Shown here: piece after piece, positions 47,149-58,184 of the stretch
Layout: each line of letters opens with the position of its first letter
How positions within the stretch are numbered: position 1 is the first letter of the stretch
Assembly: GCA_033032175.1 (NCBI GenBank)
Contig: CM065320.1
Coordinates: 5,146,001 to 5,210,000, forward strand
DNA from: Saturnia japonica
Taxonomy: Eukaryota > Arthropoda > Insecta > Lepidoptera > Saturniidae
Length of the DNA: 64,000 bases
Direction: 5' to 3'
The notes under the pieces: generated by a model
The model's input: only the letters and a program-made list of their open reading frames with translations
What the model was told of the DNA's origin: nothing
Databases searched by the model: none
Made by a program: the position numbers and the translations under genes

Positions 47149-48643
47149 TACTTAATATAAATCTTGCTACAACTTTTTAACGTTATGTACTAAGTAAAAA
47201 TATTACAATTTTCTTTCATTAAAGTAATAATTTAAATTAGATTAAATATAATTTCAAATATAATTATGAAAAAGAAGTAATCAGCGTTCATGATACATAA
47301 ATGCCATATTGGGAACCTATTAAAGAATATTTGTACACACATACTGTATGAACAGATTAAATAAAAGATAATAAAAAATGAGTCTACCTACCGACCTTAC
47401 TGATCAAGCAATTATTTTAGTCAACCAGCATTTATATTAAAGACAAGTAAGTGTATATGTACATAAAATTATACGCCCAATATACTTAACGTCGATCGTA
47501 TAATTTTTTGTATAATATTATATTCTAAACGACCCATTTGTGCTTAGTAGGCTTATTAACCGGACCTCAAATAATTCTCAAATCTCGGCAGTACTAAAAG
47601 TATGTTTATTATAATTTTTATTTTATCTATTGTGGTTGTTTTTAATATGAATAAATATATAATATAATTGCTCAATGGTATCACTCTCGGACGTCAAATA
47701 GTATAAAAAAACTATAGCCTGGTTTATAGCCATTTTAGAGCATTTTCTTGTGCTTACCTGACGAGCTATTTTGTCATCAAATACTCATCAGGGTGTTCTG
47801 GCGATTATAGCGCGATTATGATTATGAAAGAAGATTTCCTTCTCTAAGTTTAGCGTGATTACTCAACAGGCCGCATGGTTATTCAACATTAGAAAATTAT
47901 CGTCAATCGATAGCAAATAATCACTTTTTCATAGTTCCTTTATTTCCCATAAATTGTCTATTTTTAATGAAAACGTGATAAATGCGTTTTTGGGAACAAA
48001 GCTGGCTTTTCACTAAACATTCAAGAATTCGAGTTTTCATTTTGTAGTTATTACTATTTGACTATTTATCATAGATTTATTACAGTATCTTTAATAACTC
48101 TGCTCGCGGAGATGGCATTTATGCTAATTTTATGTCCATTTTTGTGCGAAAGGGCTAAGAACCATTAAAACATAAAGTCTTGGATATAATAATAACATAA
48201 TAGATAACTTACTCTAACTATGAGAAAACAACTTCCTTTTGATTCATTAATCTTCTATTAACTGGGTTCTGTGTGGGCCTGGTCCGCCTGGTGACACAGC
48301 TTACAAGTAATTATATTAAGTTTAACATAACGTCGGCCACAGCACACGAACCTCTTTAAATCATTTCCGTGACGTAAATGAATACTAGAGTCAGCGGTAT
48401 GGAATTAATCATTATTGTGACCGAGATTGGACGAAAGATCTTGTTTGTCGTTTGTTACGATACCATGAATCTTCAGATTATTTCTTTTGTAGTAAATTTT
48501 ACAGCTGTTGTGTACAGTACGAGTATTTTATTGCCTTATTTAGTTGCTTCTATTCAGATCGCTTACTTCACGCAATGAATGAATAAATTTAACGATTGAG
48601 TGTTTTAGCATAACCACCATTTTTATACAACGATGGTGGCAAA
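47149..48643. other. AT-rich stretch, possible single-copy conserved block
   Basis: No exon or repeat family was recognised. The block at about 47720-48190 is non-repetitive and slightly less AT-rich, and could be regulatory. Confidence 0.4.
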
Positions 48644-48890
48644 CAAGCAATTATGGCTCAGTTTTAGCTTGTACTGTGCTTTCGGTGAAGAAAAACATCA
48701 TGGTGAAATCGTAGCATTTTTATAATGCACGCCTTGCCTCAAGTTGAAAATCTGTCGCCAAACACCTATACGTGAGATACAGCAGCTGCAATTAAGAGCC
48801 AGTCCACTTAAGTCAGTTCTCCCACTAGGCTTAGCGTTTTACCATCTTGGGTCACATCGTTACTTAAGATCAAGTGAGATTTTCGCAAAC
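48644..48890 (+). mobile_element. SINE copy with decayed tRNA-like head
   Basis: Plus-strand copy of the family at 7951-8252. It begins with a decayed box A (TATGGCTCAGTTTTAGC), has part of the head deleted, retains the core GGTGAAGAAAAACATCATGG, and runs to GATCAAGTGAGATTTTCGCA. It directly abuts the LINE remnant on its right. Confidence 0.7.
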
Positions 48891-48894
48891 CCGA

Positions 48895-49560
48895 TAAAGA
48901 GGAAAAGAAATTGATCCGCCTTATAGCAAGCGACTACCGGAGTCTAAGGACGCTTGCAACACCAGAAGCATCATATGGGCGATGCTGAACCTTTAAAAAC
49001 TTGTTCAGTCCCATTTTGAAGAATCTCATACTGTAGTTTTCTGGGAAAACCTCAGCATGGAGCTTATTTTACATCCGGAGCGTTCGCGGAAGGAAACTAC
49101 TCTGAAACCGGACTGTTTGAGACCATTTAGGTTCCAAAGCGTGAGAATGAATCCCCTGCCAATGGCGAGTGGTGCGATGGTGCAAGATAATCGTTGCATC
49201 GGTGTTATGGCGAACAATTCCTCGGAACACAATCTATTACACAAATGGTAGAACGCGCACAAGGAGTATCTACTTACGGTTAAAGGTTCGATATCGCTTG
49301 TGAGTTTGGGATCATCAGCGACTGTCACAGGTTGTCTTTGAGCCGAATCAAATGGCTCAAGCTGGTAATGAGACGCTACCGCTCAGAGATGACGACAGTA
49401 CTCTATATGGAATCGGACTTGTGATTTGTATACTGTATTCTTTGCACTGGGGTGAAGTATCACTTCACTCTGTTCAGTACATTGAGCTTTTTGGACGGCA
49501 ACTTAGACGACAAGACTTAGAAGACAAGAGTCTTTTAAGTGACTTTATAAGCAAACGATA
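48895..49560 (-). pseudogene. C-terminal LINE reverse-transcriptase remnant
   Basis: Read on the minus strand in several frames, this gives the familiar end of a LINE ORF. First comes a degraded QVRP-like region (..YTNHKSDSI). Then follow VADDPKLTSDIEPLTVSRYS, FLPRTLRM*NKLHAEVFPEN and FFKMGLNKFLKVQHRPYDAS. At least two frameshifts and two stops interrupt it, for example between LCSEELFA and the next block, and a TAG-type loss before NKLHAEVFP. No catalytic reverse transcriptase core is present. It is a 5'-truncated dead copy of a non-LTR retrotransposon. Confidence 0.78.
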
Positions 49561-49923
49561 TGATTGCTAAGAGGTAGGGCATTCGAAATTCGTAATAAAG
49601 AATGCCTAATATATGTATATCGTGTTTGCAACCACAGCATTTAGTATTGTATTTTCTAGTCTTCCTCGGGCTAATTACCACTTCTGATAATGATCGTTGC
49701 ATTCCGCAGGCAGCAATTTGCGAAACAGTCCTCTTTCGAAGCGCATCCAGAAACCATCTGTGGTCTCAAAGCCACACTTAATCTTAAAGATCGTGGAAAC
49801 AAGTGTGGTTAAACATTACTGTATGTCAAAAATTACAAGATTTTTTTTCTGAAATGGCTTGATTATCTATATTTACTGTTTTCTATCGAGTTGACTTCAA
49901 TCTGTCATAATAAAGGGATTAGA

Positions 49924-50303
49924 TTAGGGGTGGGTAAAGTACGGTCTGCAGTGCAACTACGGCCCACCAACGTCCCTTGTAAAATAGGAATTTTATAGAA
50001 TACTGCCCAAAGATCAATTTCAAAAGTTTCTTCATCATGCCCAGAAAACTATGGCGATTTTTGAGTCCTCATATGTGTGTGAACAGACGTTCTCTACTAT
50101 GTAGTTGCGAAACAACTGCTTTCGAAGCAGGCTAATTGGTTCGAATCTACATACGGATTCATTTTTATTTATAAATACTTTGTAATTAACTTTAACAGTA
50201 ATAATTAAATTTGAAAGATTTCAAAATAACTTATCGGCTTTTCTGACCTCTCCTGAGTTTTATTTTTATTTTTGTGGCCTCTGATGAAAGTTTGCCCACC
50301 CTT
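49924..50303 (+). mobile_element. deleted hAT-family transposon with perfect 8-bp duplication
   Basis: The 380-bp element is flanked by identical 8-bp duplications GGATTAGA (49916-49923 and 50304-50311), the hallmark of hAT insertion. The ends are imperfect inverted repeats: TTAGGGGTGGGTAAA at the left and TTTGCCCACCCTT at the right. The interior keeps a short piece of transposase, read on plus as FESSYVCEQTFSTM followed by a stop (50068-50112). This matches the hAT C-terminal dimerisation region as I know it. The catalytic domain is gone, so the copy can only move with help from an intact relative. Confidence 0.85.
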
Positions 50304-51727
50304 GGATTAGATAGTTGGGATGTTGTTAAAGTGTCTAGAGTGCACTTGGCACTGTTGCGTTAACTGGTGACAATAGTTACCCAAGACCGTTCCTTTCGTG
50401 CATAGTAATTATTAGAATTAAGATAATAATATTTCAAAATGAAACTTTATATTTACCTTTATTTTGAGTTTAATGTCCTACCAGTACAACTGATCACCTC
50501 TGTGAACCATTTTCCACTACTTTATTGGATTATAATATGATGATTTTCCAGATCATTATTTTATTTTAACAAGTAGATACTAGCAAGCCCGCTGCCACAT
50601 GTTGCTGTGCCGTTTTAGAGTCATTAGGGAATATTAATCCGATCGCTACTAAACGCGCTGGGCTATGAATGTTGTTTGAAAATTTCATCCAAACCACTAC
50701 AGCCGTTTTGGAGTCCATAGTGAACATATACACAAACATCGATTTTTATATATAATTAAAAGAAGAAGACAACGAAATAACCGAAATTTAACTTCGATAA
50801 ATCAATAATAATAAAGGGTCATATAGCCACCAAAGATTTTATTACACATAAGGAAGTTTTCAAACTTATGTACATTATTTCCTGAATCATTTGAATACGA
50901 CATCATGGAAATCCTCACAATGCTCTATTTTACCAACAAAAACAGCAAATTTTAACATCTTGAATTGACTTTGTCAAGTTTAGAACCCAGTCTACAGCAA
51001 CCAAACGAACTTTTTACCCTATACATCCAACCTATCAATTAGAGACAATAATAATATATGTAAAACTCAATTAAGGTTATTAGAATTTTACGATAACAAC
51101 GTTAAGTGTGATCGACATAACTATCGGATGTTTTTTACGAATTATACGATCATACGAACGTCACGGATGATGCTACGATAATGCGCTGCCTGCGTCGCCG
51201 GAGGCTCATACAATTAAACAGATAACATAAAATTAACGAAGCTGACTCGTAAATATACTAACTTTATTATCTATAAAAGTCACTAATTAATTAATTGAAT
51301 AATGATAAAGTGCTTTCTTTTGTGATCGAACCGCGCGGGTTCATCGGAACGCAATATTACAAGCGCTACTCTGTTGTCCCACCGATTACCTTAATAATTT
51401 GGTTATCTGTGATGTGGGTCATAATAAATTAAGACTCTGGCTGGTTGATGAATGCTTACCAATTATTGTTTATGGGATAAAACTATTGACCATTATTCCT
51501 AGAAATGTATAAAAATATCCAGAATAGCTAAAAAAGTGTAATATGGTGGTTTATGTCAAAAAATGAATTTATTGTTAATGAAAGAACAATGTATTTATCT
51601 GTCGCTTTATTTAGTGTTATAGGTGTAACATTGTGTTAATAAAGGAAAAGAGTTACTTAAAGTTTTAGTATTTTCATTTACTTATTATGTAACTTTTATT
51701 ATTTTGATTTAATGTTTAATTTATATA
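50304..51727. other. stretch with one retroelement tail
   Basis: At 50580-50755 lies a dispersed-repeat tail (CGCGCTGGGCTATGAATGTT, then CCAAACCACTACAGCCGTTT and ATTTTTATATATAATT). A CpG-containing patch at 51170-51210 and a second near 51330 look single-copy. No exon was recognised. Confidence 0.45.
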
Positions 51728-51965
51728 TGTGGAGTTTTTGACGGGACCTTAATCTGCTATGTTGTGATTTTTCTTAAATTCATAAACTCATGTATTTGAC
51801 TCTATATTAGGTAATATTGGTGGCATTTTGTGTGATATAGTTTGATCATTGTACAGTGTGAAGTGGATAGTGAACCATAACTAGAAACATGCATTTCGAG
51901 TTGCTACAAGAACTCCCTGCTCAGTTTTAACAAGCGAGCCACCATCTTGTTGTTTGAATTTTGAG
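51728..51965 (+). repeat. uninterrupted copy of the 12216-13010 repeat
   Basis: It shares TCTATATTAGGTAATATTGG, TATAGTTTGATCATTGTACA and CAGTTTTAACAAGCGAG with the split copy near 12.2-13.0 kb and lacks the 550-bp insert. Ends and family are not defined. Confidence 0.65.
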
Positions 51966-52305
51966 AATTACAAAAATATGAAATCCATATTTCTGTATAA
52001 ACACACGTTGACTTACATACGAAGAAGAAGTCTAATATGACACAATTATCGTGTTTTCTTTTCCGTTATAAAACTAAGGAAACAAACAATCTTATTTCAG
52101 CATACTTTATTGAGTAAACTTCCTTTTTCTGGTGTGTATATTAAGTATTTTATGAGACTGGGAAATGAATTATTTTTAGTAAACGCTAAACTTTATAAAT
52201 TGTAATTTTTTAATTCATTATGACGTAATGAAAATGGTCAGTATTGTGGCATAAATAAATTTTGATAATCATATCTGTATGAATAACTCTGTAGTGCTGT
52301 CTGTA

Positions 52306-52638
52306 TCTACGCGTAATTTTTTTCCATATTACCTCATAGACATTGGTCCAAAGATGCCATTGAAAAAACTATTGTCTGTCTGTTTGTCTGTCGGAGTTTA
52401 ACTATAAAGCAGCATGACCGATTTTATTTCATGATTGATATAAGAATAAAATATAATAATTTTAGAAATTGTAAAAAAAAAACTTTCAATCAAATTTGAT
52501 GAAAATTATACTCGGTAAGTAGAAGATTTCCCAAGTGATAGGCTATATGAATTGACCATAATTTGAGTAGAAATAAAATTACGGGTTGAAAATAATTACT
52601 GCGTTACAAACGCGTATGGAGCCGTGGAGCACCGCTAG
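52306..52638 (+). mobile_element. Helitron-like element
   Basis: It ends ACGCGTATGGAGCCGTGGAG followed by CACCGCTAG before a T, matching the terminus at 13427. A start TCTACGCGTAATTTTTTTCC after A at 52305 is plausible. The body has AGTGATAGGCTATATGAATT, as in other copies. Confidence 0.6.
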
Positions 52639-54140
52639 TGCTCTGTATATTATTATATCCCTAATTTTAGTAATGGTTTAAATAAATTAGTTTATTACTG
52701 CGATTACTAAAACCTTTAATTTCTCTAACAAACACCGTTAGCTTAGGATAATCGTTTATTATTAAGCGCTTTATAAGGTAAGTCTTAGCTGTTTGTGAAG
52801 GCAGTTAATACAGTCTATCTAGACTTCAAGAGATAAGAACAAGTCTCTTTAGCTAAGCAAGAGGCCGCCGCGCCGCGCCGTACTGTAAATGCATGCTAAG
52901 CTTAGTAAAATATAGCTAGTAGAGGCGCGATAATTTAGCTTGTTCGGTAAGACTCCTTCTTTTCCTCTAATTAGCCATTCAATTCTCGTAATCTTGTTTA
53001 CTCGTCGGGGCGCTGGCTGCCCAGGTGCGATAATGGCCGAGCTATTTGCATGCCGCCATATTGTTTCCCCATGTTCGGCCCGCAGCCTCCGATCCTGTCG
53101 GATGGACGATGCGACCCCCCGTTGTTTTGGCCGAGCTTATTGGATCCGCTTGCGATTACTTTGTATTGATCCCGCCGTCCATTATCTACATTCGTTTATT
53201 TTGGTATCAGCGTAATGATACTGGTTGAAGTCCGCAAATCCGATTGACTACTTATTCTTGTTATGAATACGATTCATTTGCTTGTTATTGGCGTTTATTT
53301 ACTTTGGTTATATTCATTCAAATTATATTTTATTACATTTTTATTTGTTTTGTTATGTTATAACAACCAATTTGTTATGTCTTGACTAACTCTAAATGAC
53401 ATAATTATTTATGCCTGATAAAAAGCTTTGTAAAAAGTTTAATGGAAATCTTATTGGAATCTCATTTTCCACACCATTACAGAGTCATATTGAAATACAT
53501 AGTTATAATTCATTTATCAAATTAAAACTTTTATTAGTGAGCCATATCGCCATACTTTGTTTCGTTGCATTTAAAATCTTCTGAACCGTTGTTTTAAATA
53601 TATTTATTTTCCACTTAACACTTCATGTTATCGCTCAAATTTTTATGTAAAGTGTGTTGATACCATTATTACCCATCACATTTCTGTGTTATCCACGGTT
53701 GGTTAAGGTGCGGTGCACCTCGTTAAAGGTTTTAAAATACATATTGTCATCATCGTTAAGTTTTACGGATCCACTTTTGAACATCGGTATTTTCGAATGT
53801 ATATTTAAATGTTCTCTGGAGTATTTTTACTATTTTTATATTAATCAGTAAAAAACTAAAATAAGCGTTTTAACGATATTACAACTAAATATATTACTGT
53901 GACAAGGAACATGACTCAAGTAGGCATCCGTACTTGTAAATGTCGTTTATCACTGTTAGTTTCATAACTGAATTATCAAAGTATCTTATAAATTCCATTA
54001 AAGTAATGAGTAAAGTTCCTAAATAAATTAATTGTGTTTGATCGTCGAATTTGTATAGATTTTTATTTATGTTACATGCTTTACAGATTTACACGTTTTA
54101 TATCTACACTTCTGTATAGATGCAATAATGAAAAACAAAT
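52639..54140. other. stretch with a GC-rich single-copy block
   Basis: A short CpG run is at 52863-52885. The block 52980-53220 is markedly less AT-rich (GGGGCGCTGGCTGCCCAGGT, GACGATGCGACCCCCCGTTG) and contains overlapping short frames, none recognisable. It may be regulatory. The remainder is AT-rich with nothing recognised. Confidence 0.4.
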
Positions 54141-54453
54141 GCAAATGATTTGAAAGATTATCAAAGGGAAATAAATAGGTAAATAATATTTTAACTTTTA
54201 TTTAAGGTAACCCTTCAGTCACTGCTAATTTTATATAAATACTACCGAGTAATCTCGAACAATAAATTAGAAGCGATTAGATGTAACAAAAATGAAAGAT
54301 TTTGAAAGATTATCAAAGGTAAATATTTTACAAATAAATGCTTCCAACATTTTTATTTAGGGTTACCCTTCAGTCACTGCTGAATTTATGTTAACACTAC
54401 CGAGTGGCTAGTGGCTAATCGTAATCTCGAACAGTAAATTGGAAGCTATTCGT
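54141..54453 (+). repeat. direct tandem duplication, two diverged copies
   Basis: Unit one (about 54141-54283) and unit two (about 54293-54453) share TGAAAGATTATCAAAGG, TAACCCTTCAGTCACTGCT, ACTACCGAGT and AATCTCGAACA in the same order. The offset is 152 bases at the left end and 172 at the right, because unit two carries an insertion that includes a small GTGGCTAGTGGCTA duplication. No coding sense is seen. Confidence 0.85.
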
Positions 54454-54454
54454 A

Positions 54455-54525
54455 CACCGCGGTACCGCGTCACCGCGCGCCGTGTCGCGCCGCGTCGCGT
54501 CTCGTCGCGTCACGTCGCGTCGGTA
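54455..54525 (+). repeat. CG-rich minisatellite of CGCGT-like units
   Basis: Degenerate tandem CGCGT/CGTCG units (GTCGCGCCGCGTCGCGTCTC and onward) immediately follow the tandem duplication. They stand out as a very CpG-dense block in AT-rich DNA. Short frames through it are by-products of the repeat. Confidence 0.85.
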
Positions 54526-55522
54526 CAATGGCGGCACATCTATAAATACATTAACGAACACGCTTTATTACTCCACCATCCTTATCCAATCCTATTAAAC
54601 GTCCACAGCTTTTCTTTCTCGCTGCTTTTAAAATACTATTAGGATACTAAAATGTGTTTTGAGAGGTCTGAATGGGAACGGTGGTCCAGAAAGATATCTA
54701 ATTACCTACGTGCAATTTAATTTTATAACGTGTGCTTAACTTATTTATAAACTTATTTATACCAAAAAAAGATAAGTCACTTGAACGATTATAGGTGGTA
54801 AGTATTAGTTTTACGTTTATTTGATGATAAATTGATTAGATGTTTGTGAATAAATCGTTGAATTATAGTTTAAAATACTAAGTACCAGCAAATTTAAGTA
54901 TAAATAATACAAATTATGATTTGTTTTGGAAGTTTGTAAGTAAACTATTATTTCCGCCGCTGATCAGTCAGATCGGTACGGATAACCTGGCGACTTCAGA
55001 ATAAATATGAAGTATCCGATGTGTAGCGAAAGTAGGTAAACTTGGCAAAATTATATTTTAAAACGGAAGTTGCTTCGCTCGCCATCTGTGCACAGTTGAT
55101 CTATATAGAAAATGTATTTAAGTAAAGCATGACTGGAGCAGGATGACGGTCAGTGTTCATTAAGAATTAAAAGTGAAAGTAAGTTTTTTGGTTAATTGCC
55201 TATATAAGAAACATGTTTAACGAATTCAGCGCAACTATTGTCCATTTAAATCGTTTTAATGTAACCTTAGAAGAAAAGGCTTTTTTATATAGTAGCCGAA
55301 CAAAGTGAGGGAAAAATAACTGATGATAATTTTAATAAAATACAAATACAAGAACACGTATAAAAGAATTCTTATGGTGGGCTTATGACCATGTGCGTGG
55401 TGGAAACGACTCAGTCAGTTATTTGAATACAGGTAAAATTATTCAAAGATTTAAACCAATTTGTGAGTCAAGATATTTTTCTATACTTATTACTTATATA
55501 TTATTAATATAATATAATATAA
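54526..55522. other. AT-rich stretch, nothing recognised
   Basis: No exon or repeat was recognised before the Helitron at 55523. Confidence 0.5.
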
Positions 55523-55823
55523 CTAGCTGTGCCCCACGGTTTTACCCATGATAATTTTATACGACAAACACCGCGCCACCAACACATCCGTGTAGCCCAT
55601 CATATTGTTATTTCCGCCAGTGCAAATGATTTTAAATTTAACTTCATAAAATTGTCTTTATAATGAAATAAGTAACTTTAGTTCGTACGGATTAATATGG
55701 TATGTCCAAAATTATGTTCATAAATCACTTTTTAATTTTTAACAAATGTTTGTCACAAAATGGCTTATTGTGGCTTACGTATAAGAAATAGGCATATTCT
55801 ATTACACAGTTTTTTTAGTTATA

Positions 55824-56958
55824 CAGTGTAAACTCTTTATAACTTTATCCTTTATAACGATAAACTCCCTATAACGTTGAAGAGAACCCAACTTGGTTGG
55901 TTTGCGTTAAACCCCACATATTGAAACACTCTTTATAGCGATAAGCCATTCTCTATTATGAAGAAATGTATTATTATTTATTATCAGGTAACAAAAGACT
56001 TTGAAGCTCCGAAACATCCGAGGTCGGTCTAGCTTTTGTTATCCTTAATTGCCTTGAACACGTGCAGTATGACGCATTGTTTTCTCGGAAGTGATGGTCT
56101 TCGAACAAGCATCCTGGGTACCTATCGTATTATCAGTCGTAAACCTACTTTGAAACTGTTAACATGGCCAGTAAACGGAAAGCGATTAGTGTTGAAGAAA
56201 AAGTTTGTGTGATACGTGCGATTGAAAATGGAGAAAATAAAAGTGACGTTGGAAGGCGTTTTAAACTAAGTCAATCCACTGTTGCTACCATTTGGAAAAA
56301 CCGAAAAACAATTCTACAGAAGGCGCTGGAAGGAAACTCTTCTAAAAAATTAAGAAAGCCAAAATTCGAAGACTTAGATCAGGCAATGTTGTCGTGGTCT
56401 AACAATCAGCGCCAGAATAATGTACCCATCTCGGGGCCAATTGTAAAAACTAAGGCTGAAAAGTTTGCCAACCAACTTGGCATAATTGACTTTAAAGCAT
56501 CTGAAGGTTGGCTCGGAAAATTTAAGCACCGTCATCAAATTACGTACGGTAAAATGAACGGAAAGGCACGGGATGTCGATATGAATGTGACTAACAATTG
56601 GATTAGTACAGTGTGGCCTAAATTAAAGATGAAGTACTCACCAGAAGACATTTTTAATGCAGACGAAACTGGCCTTTTTTTCAAGTTGCCTCCCGACAAA
56701 ACTTTAAAATTCAAAGGGTAAAAATGTGTTGGAGGAAAACTGTCTAAAAAGCGTATTACAGTTCTAGTGGCTGCCAATATGAGTGGCACAGAAAAAAGAA
56801 AGCTCTTAGTTATAGGCAAATCGAAAAACCCTCGGTGTTTCAAGAACATAAAACAGTTGCCAGTTACGTACAAAGCAAACAACTCCATATAACGATAACT
56901 CTCTATAACGACAAAAAATGCTCAGTCCCTTGAGTTTCGTTATAAAGAGTTTACACTG
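55824..56958 (+). mobile_element. pogo/Tigger-like DNA transposon, internally deleted
   Basis: The inverted ends read CAGTGTAAACTCTTTATAAC at 55824 and the exact reverse complement at the right, ending at 56958. TA dinucleotides flank both ends (55822-55823, 56959-56960), as expected for the Tc1/mariner/pogo group. A second inner motif (TATAACGATAACTC..) repeats near both ends. The element is 1135 bp and holds a truncated transposase on the same strand. Confidence 0.93.
56164..56892 (+). pseudogene. pogo/Tigger transposase, truncated (185 codons plus broken tail)
   Basis: It starts MASKRKAISVEEKVCVIRAI at ATG 56164. Residues about 6-52 form a CENP-B/Psq-type helix-turn-helix (KSDVGRRFKLSQSTVATIWK). 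Residues about 70-130 form a second DNA-binding helix-turn-helix of the Tc5/CENP-B kind (SEGWLGKFKHRHQI). The DDE nuclease begins at about 160 with IFNADETGLFFKLPP, which carries the first catalytic Asp. A TAA at 56719-56721 stops the frame after KFKG. The same frame continues behind it (KCVGGKLSKKRITVLVAANM..NIKQLPVTYKANNSI) to TAA at 56890-56892. It then enters the terminal repeat, so the second and third catalytic acids have been deleted. Family members are usually over 400 residues. This copy could bind DNA but not cut it. Confidence 0.9.
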
Positions 56959-57225
56959 TATTATGGACCAATATTTTTGTAGAATATTGTATTTACGTTT
57001 CATTAACCATTACGCCAGCGCACGCGGATAAAGCAGTTTCGGAACATTTTCAATTCCGACTTGTTAGTTCAGAATTGTAGTCTAATGTTAGGATAGCCAA
57101 TACTATTCCTCGTGAATTTGGCTATCGTATACAAAAAGAATTTTTCGAATCCGACTGGTAGTTCCAGAGATTAGCGTGTTTAAACAAACAAACAAAAACC
57201 TCTTCTGCTTTATTATATTAAATAT

Positions 57226-57420
57226 TTATATTTGGAATTTGTCAATTTTTTTGGACGTAATAACCGTCATATTAATTTTGTTCTTATAACATATCTATGT
57301 TACTTGGATCATAACAACGAATCGATTGGCACATCATTCATCAAAATGGGTTGAGTAGTTTAGGAGCTACGATGGAACATACGAAAATAACATAACCCAG
57401 AAAAAAACATAACCCTTCCT
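57226..57420. repeat. retroelement-tail-like relic
   Basis: It contains CATCAAAATGGGTTGAGTAG followed by TTTAGGAGCTACGATGGAAC, a motif type repeated at the 3' ends of several dispersed elements here. No boundaries were determined. Confidence 0.4.
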
Positions 57421-58181
57421 GACCCGAGCTGAGTTGAATTATTTTAATTTTGTATTATCTTTCAAACTATTCGTCCAAATAACATTCTGTAAAATACGAA
57501 GCTTATCTTCATTATAAATTACCTTTATTATAAAGTAACTTTTGTTCGTAAGGATAAATATGCCAAGCTTAAAAATAATGTTCATAAATTAATTATTATT
57601 CTTCAACAAAAAAAAAAAATTGCAAAATACCTTAAAGAGATATATATATATATGCTATTGCTGACTTTTTTTATATATACTAATGGCCAATATTTTTGTA
57701 GAACGTTGTATTGATGTATTATTAACCATTAAGCCAGCTAATGGGGCTAAAGAAGTTCGCGAGGGCTTCGACTTCTGACTTACGTAACAAAAATCAATAT
57801 TTAAGGCTAGCTAGAAACTGTAGCCTAATGTTATATAACCTATACCATTCTTCGTGAGTTTGGCTATAATATAAAAAAATAATTTTTGGAATCCGACTGG
57901 TAGTTCCAGAGATTAGCGTGATTAAACAAACAAACAAAAACCCTTTTCCGCTGGTATTATTAGTATTAGTATAGATTTTACATGTTTTTTTTTTAATGTG
58001 GAGTGAGTCGTATAATTTATAACCAAAATGTTCTAGTCCTTACCATTTCAAATTTCGAACTCTACGTCCCTATGAAGCTGTGTCCCAAGAGTGCTAACCT
58101 CTTTAAGCTTAGAAACCTTCAAATGAGGTACTAATATAGTACGATGTCTTTCGAGACATTCCAATTTTAAAGAGTATTTGC
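57421..58181 (-). repeat. left arm of a large inverted repeat
   Basis: This 761-bp stretch is the reverse complement of 60309-61096. It holds a minus-strand Helitron with its 5' end at 57975 (TCTATACTAATACTAATAAT) and its 3' end cut off at 57421. Beyond the Helitron lies about 205 bp of flanking sequence (57976-58181), also shared by the right arm. In the flank I count roughly 12-15 differences in 190 bases between arms. Confidence 0.88.
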
Positions 58182-58184
58182 TTA

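Larger units (their letters stand above)
55523..57225 (-). mobile_element. Helitron-like element split by a pogo/Tigger insertion
   Basis: On the minus strand it ends CCGTGGGGCACAGCTAG at 55523 before a T. It runs rightwards through a body matching 25864-26508, interrupted at 55824-56958. After the gap the body resumes (TGGACCAATATTTTTGTAGA, ACGCCAGCGCACGCGGATAA) to a degraded 5' start near 57225. Without the insert it is about 570 bp. Confidence 0.82.

Noticed and set aside
50099..50152. tRNA-like sequence (ATGTAG..CTACAT pairing, CTGCTTTCGAAGCAG loop and GGTTCGAATC)
   Set aside because: It lies inside the hAT remnant, has no proper D-arm or box A at the right spacing, and overlaps the region after the transposase motif. 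It is a chance resemblance.
54439..54642. Arginine-rich 67-codon frame
   Set aside because: It is a translation of the CGCGT minisatellite and its flank, not a protein.
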